Shown here piece by piece: positions 1-5,491 of a stretch of DNA of 6,359 bases (its first letter is position 1; every line of letters begins with the position of its first letter). Below the pieces are notes generated by a model. That model was not told where the DNA came from, made no database searches, and saw only the letters and a program-made list of their open reading frames with translations. The DNA is from an uncultured Ruminococcus sp. (GTDB lineage Bacteria > Bacillota_A > Clostridia > Oscillospirales > Ruminococcaceae). The stretch is from the NCBI GenBank assembly GCA_947303535.1, contig CAMYYQ010000073.1, positions 1 to 6,359 of the forward strand. The letters are read 5' to 3'. The translations under genes and the position numbers were made by a program.

Positions 1-242
1 TTCCCGTCTATACCCGCGATACGCCCCTCGGAGCTCCGCTGCCACATACCGTAGGTGCCGTTGTAGTTGCACTTCGGACCATACTCTGCCACCCAGAGGG
101 CGAAGCGCTCACGGATGGCGGAGCTGATATACTGCGTAAGCGGCGAACGGGATATATACAGTCCCGAGAAATAGCCGCCCTGCTCGGTGCTCGTGTAGAA
201 TACCTTCACCATATTCGAGCAGTTATTAAAATTTATATAATT
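1..242 (-). pseudogene. GH25 endolysin, C-terminal half, out of frame with its start and cut by the window edge
   Basis: Read in the frame one base off the upstream half, this stretch is open and gives about 81 residues that continue the GH25 fold. They include GGYFSGLYISRSPLTQYI, then FALWVAEYG, then YGMWQRSSEGRIAGIDG, which match the family's later strands (a sugar-site Trp in the LWVAEY strand, and the MWQ...GI.G strand that leads to a conserved terminal Asp). That last Asp would lie just beyond position 1. The joined length of about 182 residues fits the family without a gap, so only one base separates the two halves. The only ATG early in this frame (212) has no ribosome binding site, so independent translation is unlikely. 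The fragment could belong to an inactivated gene, to a gene read through by slippage, or to an intact gene carrying a sequencing or assembly error in the homopolymer. Any cell-wall-binding domain would be outside the window. Confidence 0.8.
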
Positions 243-549
243 ATTTTTTTTCTTCGAGGTCGAAGTAAAGCGGGTAGTCAAGCTTCTTATCGGCGAGCAC
301 CTCAAGGCAGGCGGAAGCCTCCTCCTTCGCCTCTTTTTCCGTGACCGCATAGCTGTACCAATATGCGCCGACGGGAATGCCAAGGCGTTTGCACTCGCTG
401 TAGTTGCGCTCGAACTGCTTATCCTTCTGCGAGGCGTACTTTCCGTAGCCTGCCCGCAGAATTACAAAATCAACCTTGCCCGAAGCCTTGACATCTTCCC
501 AGTCGATGACGCCCTGCCACTCGCTGACATCTATGCCGTTCTTAGCCAT
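241..549 (-). CDS. GH25 phage endolysin (lysozyme/muramidase), N-terminal half, frame-disrupted
   Basis: Glycoside hydrolase family 25 muramidases cut the N-acetylmuramic acid to N-acetylglucosamine beta-1,4 bond of peptidoglycan, and phages use them to lyse the host once the holin opens the membrane. The 102 visible residues carry the family landmarks: GIDVSEWQG at 5-13 (Asp7), DFVILRAGYG at 27-36, GAYWYSYA at 61-68 and PLYFDLE at 93-99, where Asp97 and Glu99 match the catalytic acidic pair. The ATG at 549 has an AAGGAGG site (559-565) 9 bases upstream that overlaps the end of the holin gene, 4 bases away. Family members need about 190-200 residues for the barrel, but this frame stops at TAA (241-243) straight after a run of eight A. 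Removing one A lets the frame run on through 81 more GH25-like codons to the window edge. There is no signal peptide, as expected for holin-dependent export. The family call is firm; whether the gene is functional is open. Confidence 0.9.
   Translation of the reverse strand: MAKNGIDVSEWQGVIDWEDVKASGKVDFVILRAGYGKYASQKDKQFERNYSECKRLGIPVGAYWYSYAVTEKEAKEEASACLEVLADKKLDYPLYFDLEEKK
244..251 (-). other. A8 homopolymer at the lysin frame break
   Basis: On the coding strand eight consecutive A residues follow the GAAG that encodes the catalytic segment and precede an in-frame TAA. With seven A (or ten) the frame runs into the C-terminal half. With nine A it stops after three further codons. The run lies in a 29-base stretch (223-251) with no G or C at all, unlike the rest of the gene. 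Runs of this length are known sites of polymerase slippage, of indel mutation and of sequencing error; the sequence alone does not say which applies. Confidence 0.75.
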
Positions 550-553
550 TATT

Positions 554-943
554 CTAATCCTCCTTTTCGTTTTCGACGACTGTCAGCCGCTTGAGCAGCC
601 GTTTTACCCATTTTGCCTTTGGATTGATTTCTGCGTAGTTTTCGAGTATGGATATCACCTCCATCAATGATATATAGCCACAGACAAGGATCGCGGCAGC
701 TACACCAAGAATTATCAGGAATGTCGTGAAGACCTCGCCCGTGTAGTAGCGTCCGAGCTGACGAATCGCTATCTCGAGCCCGCAGGCGGTCAGCATGATA
801 ATCACCTCGCAGAGCTTATTCACGCCGCCCTGTCGCATTTTCTGTGAGTTGATATTGTGCTTGACGTAACCCTTGAGAAATCCGAATATGAAGTCTACGA
901 GCGCGAGCCCGAGGACAATTGCGAGCATTATTATGTATTGCAT
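554..943 (-). CDS. Phage holin (Phage_holin_4 / TcdE-like family)
   Basis: Holins collect in the cytoplasmic membrane and at a set time form holes that release or activate the endolysin. The 129-residue product has a hydrophobic segment at about 3-24, a basic loop with NSQKMRQGG at 32-40, further hydrophobic segments at about 44-60 and 72-97, then EVISILENYAEINP at 95-108 and a short charged tail rich in Lys, Arg and Glu. The pattern of a first membrane helix with a D..FGFLK-like end, a small-polar loop, and a conserved SILEN.AE segment before a basic C-terminus is that of the Phage_holin_4_1 (toxin secretion/phage lysis) family, and the length is usual. The ATG at 943 has an AGGAGGT site (949-955) 5 bases away. 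The next gene, 4 bases downstream, is the endolysin, giving the classic holin-lysin pair. Confidence 0.88.
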   Translation of the reverse strand: MQYIIMLAIVLGLALVDFIFGFLKGYVKHNINSQKMRQGGVNKLCEVIIMLTACGLEIAIRQLGRYYTGEVFTTFLIILGVAAAILVCGYISLMEVISILENYAEINPKAKWVKRLLKRLTVVENEKED

Positions 944-985
944 TTTTTACCTCCTGTTTCCTCTATAAATTACCTTTTTATTGAT

Positions 986-2128
986 TTACAAGTCGCCTAA
1001 CTGCTCCATAATCGAGTAAATACGTTCCTCCCTCGCTATTTCAGCTTTTGCCCAAACATATACAGGAACATTATTCCTTGTGATTATAGCCGATGCTGAT
1101 AATTCATAGGTATTTCCCGCAGTTTCATTTTTTGATATAAGCTTATCGCCAGTGTCAAAATCTGACGAATCGTTGGAGTATGACAGCACTATACCGCGAG
1201 GTCTGTAATTACTGTAGGCAAGTGCTGCTGATATTCTGCATAGCTTGCCGCTTGTTGTTGTCTGCGTTAAGCTCTCGACAAGTGTATAATCTGTTCCGAT
1301 ACTTGTTGTTTGGTCTTTTAAAACCGTAGGTGTAATCAATAAAATATTGTTTTCATTGACTTGCTCTTTTGCTGTCAACTCCACATTCGAGAGGGCATAG
1401 GGCTGATAGGTGCGGTCTGCATCGTAGAGAGATTTAAGCGTGAGCATTGGGTATATGGTAAGATTACTAAGTGTACAGCCATTTTCAATATAAATCGTAA
1501 TATGGTTCGGCTGACAAGTTTTATCAATGTGTGTTGTTGCACCTGTATAATTATTCTCAGTGCCACCAACTTCAATAATTCCAGCCCATAACTTTGTTGT
1601 AAGAGCGCCAGTGCTTAATGTATATGCATTTTCAGCCATTCCTAAATTTTTGGTTAAATATATAGTTTTTCCAGCATTCGCAGTTCCGTTTAGTGTAACA
1701 GACTTATCTGAATTAATGGTCAATGTAACATTATTGCCTATAGACCAAGTATTGCCACTCCATGTACCACCTGTATTTATAGACTTCATCGTATCGGCGT
1801 CAAAACTCAGCAAATTCTTCACACCATTATTCGTGTTCCAGTTTGCTTGTGATTGAACACTTGAAATGTTATTTTTGTTTAAATCTATCTGCTCAACATC
1901 ATCGTCCGTGATACCGCTTCCGAGCGCTGCTATCTGAGCGGGCGTGAAGTCCACGAATGCGACAGAAAGCTTGTTTGTGGCTGAAAGCTTGTCCTGCTTC
2001 CCTGTACTAAAACCGTAGAGGATAGCATCAAGGCTATCCCAATTATCAGTGATAACCTTCATTGAAAACAAGTCCGCATAGTTTTCTTGTTTCCCGAAGT
2101 TATAATGTTCTGTATATGTCGTACTCAT
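986..2128 (-). CDS. Tail fibre / receptor-binding protein with jelly-roll-like carbohydrate-binding domain
   Basis: This 380-residue protein is probably the host-binding protein on the tail tip. Residues 6-37 (TEHYNFGKQENYADLFSM followed by a DNWD.LDAIL segment) and 42-78 (TGKQDKLSATNKLSVAFVDF, then an ALGSGIT segment) are a conserved adaptor seen at the N-terminus of fibre proteins in gut Clostridia prophages. Residues about 105-247 form a beta-rich domain with TWSGNTWSIGNNVTLTINS and SVTLNGTA, closing with LTIYPMLTL and TYQPYALSN, the usual end of a jelly-roll carbohydrate-binding module of phage fibres. Residues 257-380 are a second beta-rich, Thr/Ser/Asn-rich region with no motif I recognise. 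The ATG at 2128 sits one base after the stop of the Tal gene, with AAGGAGG (2134-2140) 5 bases away. The adaptor is GC-rich but codons after about residue 83 are AT-rich (20 G/C of 60 at 1681-1740), suggesting an exchanged binding end. The general role is likely; the receptor is unknown. Confidence 0.75.
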   Translation of the reverse strand: MSTTYTEHYNFGKQENYADLFSMKVITDNWDSLDAILYGFSTGKQDKLSATNKLSVAFVDFTPAQIAALGSGITDDDVEQIDLNKNNISSVQSQANWNTNNGVKNLLSFDADTMKSINTGGTWSGNTWSIGNNVTLTINSDKSVTLNGTANAGKTIYLTKNLGMAENAYTLSTGALTTKLWAGIIEVGGTENNYTGATTHIDKTCQPNHITIYIENGCTLSNLTIYPMLTLKSLYDADRTYQPYALSNVELTAKEQVNENNILLITPTVLKDQTTSIGTDYTLVESLTQTTTSGKLCRISAALAYSNYRPRGIVLSYSNDSSDFDTGDKLISKNETAGNTYELSASAIITRNNVPVYVWAKAEIAREERIYSIMEQLGDL

Positions 2129-2129
2129 A

Positions 2130-3992
2130 TTATCCTCCTTGCAATGTTTTTATCCTATAGATGCGAAGCCTATTGATAGGGAACTTCTGCAATGAAGCTA
2201 TATTACTACCAACAAGAAGCCTCTGCATCGCTGCCGCATTCTTGTCATCGACGGAGTAGCCGCTTGAAATCGTACTGCCCATATACGACGGGCGTGTGAG
2301 GCTGTCCCTCATATTGCCGAGCGTTATGCTCACTATCTCGCCTGTGAGCTCGTTTTTCTCGACCTCGATTATCTTTTGCGTGGTCTCGATGTCCAGCTCG
2401 GGACAGTATATCGTGCCGCTGTCTCCGTAGCGATAGTTTTGTAGATTCAGAAAATCGGCGTACTTCGGGTCGTTCTTCAGTGCCGCCATCTTCATCTTGT
2501 ACGTGACTTTCGGCTTGAACGACGCCGCCTTCATTGCATCACAGTCGGCGCTGAAACGTTCCGGGTCATACTCGGCATAGTTGAACTTGACTATCTTCGT
2601 TATCTGATGATGGATCGCCCACTGAATGGTCCCCGCATATGACACCGCCCACACGTTACCCCAGTTGTCGTAGCAGTAGAGCAGCGTGCAGAAGTCGGAG
2701 TAGTCTATCTCCTGCGATATCTCGACCATATCGAGGCTGTAGCGGATATAAAATGCGTTATCCCTCGCGCCTTGCATTCGCGGACTTATTGAGATATCAA
2801 AATTGTCACGGTAGAGCTCGCCGCCCGTCCGCGCAAGGAGGCTGTTATCGAGTCCCACAAGAAGCCCAAGCAGTGTAGCGGGCGGGTAGGTCTCGGACTG
2901 TAGCGTGCCCTCGTAAGCGGCGGAGATGTTGAACTGATACGGGTCTGCATAGCGCTCGTCCTCCCAATGCATTACATTTGTTTGTGCCCATCGAACGAAG
3001 TCGCCCGCCGTTCCGCCGCTGAACTCTGCCTCCTTGCAGGCTTCGTCCGCAAGGTCGGTAGTAATGTGCTTCGCCTCGACCTCTATGTATCTGCCGCTGC
3101 TGTCGATGTACGGCTTCTGCCGCTTGATACGAAAGAGCTGCCCGTCGACCTTGAGGATATTGACGACAAGCAGGTGTTTCCACTTGCCCCACTCGTCAAG
3201 CGGGTGCTTGAGCTTGATGTCCCAGCGGTCGTCGTTGTGCAGGGATATACAACTCGTCGGGTGCAGTATCGCGAGACCGTTGCCCGCGAAGCCGTTCTGC
3301 GGCTCCGACTTGTCAAATACGCGTATGACGTTCTCGCGAAGCTCGGGATAGATATTTGCGTGCCTGATACCAGGGAGCAGTTCGTGATACGGGAAGCCAT
3401 TATTATAGCCGTTTGTAATGCGCCACATTGCTTTTGGATAAGGCTCTGAAAAATCTTCTGGGAACAACTCCGCTTCGTCATTTCTCGGGAAGCCGTCATT
3501 ATATATATACCATTGCACATATTGCATACCGACTTCGACGGAGCCTACGATTGCACGGTCGCGTCCAGCGGGGGCATATCGGCACGAGGCTCTGTCCGGT
3601 CTTAGCTTATAACGATATGCAGAGCTATCATCATAGCCCTCAATCTCTATAATTGCATACTGTGCCATAAATCTTTTAGGAACTTCTGTTTCTCCACCAA
3701 TTGAAATTGATACATAAGAGATTTGAGTGCCTGTTCCATCGTATAATCTTACTCTAAGCTTACACTTTGTTGATTGATAAGGCGGTTCAAAATACGCAGG
3801 CTCTTGTGATGTAGCGGCGTGGTATATTTCAAGCCATATTGTTTGGCTGCCGGTATTAGAAAATGATAGAACCTGTATGCCCATTTCTATGGGTAACATA
3901 TCAGAAGATATAAAATATTCATTTTCATCATATGCGCCGTTCACATATCTGCCTTGATGCCACGCCGAGCTTGTGAATGTTGTACTATGCAC
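2130..3992 (-). CDS. Tail-associated (Tal / tail spike, gp27-like) protein with N-terminal extension
   Basis: Tal proteins form the trimer that closes the tail tube below Dit and often carry wall-degrading or binding domains. Of 620 residues, about 222-570 match the phage minor structural protein / prophage tail endopeptidase N-terminal region: NVIRVFDKSE at 221-230, GLAILHPTSC at 239-248, the KLKHPLDEWGKWKHL region at 260-274, QLFRIKRQKPY at 285-295 and VEAKHITTDLADE at 305-317, ending with the late segment EKNELTGEIVSITLGNMRDS at 545-564. In most relatives this region starts the protein; here it follows about 220 extra residues. Residues 1-125 look like a beta-rich, possibly jelly-roll domain, and 161-208 hold two WxIx..GFP-type motifs. 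I see no peptidase or muramidase motif in the C-terminal part (about 570-620). The start is GTG at 3992, 5 bases after the beta-helix gene. Codons for residues 1-117 are AT-rich, the rest GC-rich. Confidence 0.8.
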   Translation of the reverse strand: MHSTTFTSSAWHQGRYVNGAYDENEYFISSDMLPIEMGIQVLSFSNTGSQTIWLEIYHAATSQEPAYFEPPYQSTKCKLRVRLYDGTGTQISYVSISIGGETEVPKRFMAQYAIIEIEGYDDSSAYRYKLRPDRASCRYAPAGRDRAIVGSVEVGMQYVQWYIYNDGFPRNDEAELFPEDFSEPYPKAMWRITNGYNNGFPYHELLPGIRHANIYPELRENVIRVFDKSEPQNGFAGNGLAILHPTSCISLHNDDRWDIKLKHPLDEWGKWKHLLVVNILKVDGQLFRIKRQKPYIDSSGRYIEVEAKHITTDLADEACKEAEFSGGTAGDFVRWAQTNVMHWEDERYADPYQFNISAAYEGTLQSETYPPATLLGLLVGLDNSLLARTGGELYRDNFDISISPRMQGARDNAFYIRYSLDMVEISQEIDYSDFCTLLYCYDNWGNVWAVSYAGTIQWAIHHQITKIVKFNYAEYDPERFSADCDAMKAASFKPKVTYKMKMAALKNDPKYADFLNLQNYRYGDSGTIYCPELDIETTQKIIEVEKNELTGEIVSITLGNMRDSLTRPSYMGSTISSGYSVDDKNAAAMQRLLVGSNIASLQKFPINRLRIYRIKTLQGG

Positions 3993-3996
3993 TCAT

Positions 3997-4005
3997 ATCA
4001 CCCCC
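3997..4005 (-). promoter_or_regulatory. Ribosome binding site for the Tal GTG start
   Basis: The coding strand reads GGGGGTGAT, one mismatch from the 16S-complementary GGAGGTGAT, with 8 bases between the G run and the GTG at 3992. This supports GTG as the true start, because the next in-frame ATG (codon 32) has no site of this kind and would remove the start of the N-terminal domain. The site overlaps the TGA stop of the beta-helix gene, so the two genes are probably translationally coupled. Confidence 0.65.
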
Positions 4006-4777
4006 GACAAGGGAAGCCGTAACTTCTTAGCGCTGACGGATTTTTAATATCGTCGGTTGGCAAACCTAACATCGTCGCAGGGAACGAACTACCAGCCGGT
4101 AATGTAAATCGCTCGGTATTATATATAAGCGCCGAAGCGTTTGACGCAGTTGGAGCTTCATTCATCTGTATAATTGCGTTAATAATAGACAAATATGAAC
4201 CGTCACCGAAGTAGAAAGCACCACTTGTGCCAGCCTGTTTTATATCGCCGTCTATATAGGTGTTTTGCAAATAGGTGTAGATAGACTTATATTGACCAGT
4301 AAGCTCGCAGTTTGAATTGTACATAAAGAAATTATCGCTACTGATTCCGAATATCGAAGAATCGCCCGAACCTTCGCATTTCACGCCGCATTCTCTAAGC
4401 GTGACCTTACCAGTAAATAAGCTCGTGTTAATAATGCTTGCTGTTATGTTGCAGTTTTGAAAGATAGCATTTCCGAAAGCTTTTGCACTTCCTGTCACAT
4501 ACACATTCTCGAAGTCCACCTCGTTAATTGTTACTCTTTTGCTCGTTGAATATCCGCTAAGAATAGTGATGTTATTATCTGAGAAGAGATTTTTTATTTT
4601 ATGACCGTTGCCCTCTATAACCATATCATAATTTTTACACTTTGCCGCAGTTGTAATGCTTGTCGGGTATTCGTCATTGATGTCAATATCGTTAGCAATG
4701 CTAAACGTCGTCGCTTCTGTTGCTGCATTAAATTCTGTGATTAAGTCAGCCCAGCTTTCTATTAGTACGTCTGCCAT
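3998..4777 (-). CDS. Putative beta-helix accessory tail protein
   Basis: The 259-residue product has no catalytic motif that I recognise but reads like a right-handed parallel beta-helix. It opens with a capping segment, SWADLITEFNAATEATTFSI at 8-27, followed by ANDIDIND at 28-35, then MVIEGNGHKIKNL at 52-64 (the IEGNGHxIKN turn typical of pectate-lyase-like folds). Short hydrophobic-Asn-Cys strands follow, such as INEVDFENVYVTG at 84-96, AIFQNCNITASIIN at 104-117 and VTLRECGVKCEGSG at 125-138. It ends with LPTDDIKNPSALRSYGFP at 239-256, a tail seen in GLUG-like surface and phage proteins. ATG 4777 is chosen over GTG 4786 because AGGTGG lies 5 bases before it and it shares one base with the upstream stop. 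Genes between Dit and Tal are unusual; position and fold suggest a tail-tip or side-fibre component that binds or degrades surface polysaccharide. The gene is markedly AT-rich (18 G/C of 60 at 4561-4620). Confidence 0.7.
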   Translation of the reverse strand: MADVLIESWADLITEFNAATEATTFSIANDIDINDEYPTSITTAAKCKNYDMVIEGNGHKIKNLFSDNNITILSGYSTSKRVTINEVDFENVYVTGSAKAFGNAIFQNCNITASIINTSLFTGKVTLRECGVKCEGSGDSSIFGISSDNFFMYNSNCELTGQYKSIYTYLQNTYIDGDIKQAGTSGAFYFGDGSYLSIINAIIQMNEAPTASNASALIYNTERFTLPAGSSFPATMLGLPTDDIKNPSALRSYGFPCRG

Positions 4778-5490
4778 TAGTACCACCTCTCTCTGACGTT
4801 GATACTCGCTGCCGATACTGTACCCGTAAGCGATACGTAGTTATCTCCTGTATGCAGCAGTGGGTAGTCGTTCGCAGTTTGGGCGTTGATAGACACCTTC
4901 CGCCCATCGGAGACGTAATATGCGACCTCCGCCTCGCAGTCGATGATGATTTCCTTGCCCTGCTCCGATTCCGTGAGCGTCACGATAAAATCTTGACCGT
5001 TGACGGTGACAGTTACCGTCTCCCCTGTCGCGGTAAAACGTATCTCGGGAGCGGAGAAGACCGTTCCCACGTTCGGGACGACGGTCTGCTGTGCAGTCAA
5101 CTGCACAACGGTAGGCTCGACCGCGTAAGCAAAAGGCAGTACGCGGAAGTTGACGAGGAGCTCCGCCGTGTGCATGGCGACAGGCGAGGGAACAAGCGGC
5201 TCGGCGTAGGCGTTGACGTATTCCGACGCCGCCGAGCTGAGCTGCAATGGTCCGTAACCGTTGAGTGCCGCATATATCGCCCTTACGCTCTCGGGAGAGG
5301 TGTCGCGGATAACCGAGTGTACCGTCAAGCTCGCGTTCGCGTAGGTCTTGGCGAGCTGCATTATCTTACTCGTTCGCCCCGGGGCTGATATCTCGCTTAT
5401 CTCGCGAGCCCACGAAGGGCGCAGCATGGGCTGCGTTATCATGAGCCCGAGCTCTTCGCTGTCGAAGCCGTTAAAAATAAACTTGCTCAT
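4777..5490 (-). CDS. Distal tail protein (Dit-like, siphovirus tail component family)
   Basis: Dit proteins form the hexameric ring at the tip of Gram-positive siphophage tails, joining the tube to the Tal trimer and to receptor-binding proteins. The 237-residue product has the expected length for a minimal Dit without an added evolved domain. Family-like features are SKFIFNGFDSEELGLMI at 2-18, SAPGRTSKI at 35-43, LLVNFRVLPFAYAVEP at 111-126 (the F..PF.Y strand typical of the family), a beta-sandwich C-terminal half with ETVTVTVNGQDFIVTLTES, then DYPLLHTGDNYVSLTG at 208-223 and INVRERWY at the very end. The frame is open to an ATG at 5559, but that extension lies inside the tape measure gene and looks unlike Dit. 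The ATG at 5490 has AAAGGA (5498-5503) 7 bases away and follows the tape measure stop by one base. Composition is GC-rich (36 of 60 at 5221-5280). Confidence 0.85.
   Translation of the reverse strand: MSKFIFNGFDSEELGLMITQPMLRPSWAREISEISAPGRTSKIMQLAKTYANASLTVHSVIRDTSPESVRAIYAALNGYGPLQLSSAASEYVNAYAEPLVPSPVAMHTAELLVNFRVLPFAYAVEPTVVQLTAQQTVVPNVGTVFSAPEIRFTATGETVTVTVNGQDFIVTLTESEQGKEIIIDCEAEVAYYVSDGRKVSINAQTANDYPLLHTGDNYVSLTGTVSAASINVRERWY
4783..4788 (-). promoter_or_regulatory. Ribosome binding site for the beta-helix gene
   Basis: AGGTGG on the coding strand lies 5 bases before the ATG at 4777, and the purine-rich GAGAG before it adds pairing. The alternative GTG at 4786 overlaps this site, so it is unlikely to be the start. 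The ATG shares its A with the TAA stop of the distal tail gene (TAATG), a common arrangement for stop-restart coupling. Confidence 0.65.
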
Positions 5491-5491
5491 A

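Noticed and set aside
944..985. Terminator or promoter in the only sizeable intergenic gap (42 bases) between the fibre and holin genes
   Set aside because: The gap is AT-rich with short T runs, but I find no inverted repeat able to form a stable hairpin and no convincing -35/-10 pair; it is mostly the holin ribosome binding site.
986..1400. Variable region of a diversity-generating retroelement at the end of the fibre gene
   Set aside because: No second copy of this stretch, no reverse transcriptase and no C-type-lectin-like ending are visible in the window.
2967..3449. Long plus-strand open frames opposite the Tal gene, and the similar one at 4852-5388 opposite Dit
   Set aside because: They lie wholly opposite well-supported genes in GC-rich stretches, are Arg/Leu/Val-rich as expected for antisense shadows, and have no family motif.
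3083..3520. Minus-strand open frames overlapping Tal in another frame (3083-3520 and 2845-3192)
   Set aside because: They consist of Ser/Thr/Arg- or Gly/Arg-rich low-complexity sequence typical of frame shadows; the Tal frame has clear family motifs throughout the same bases.
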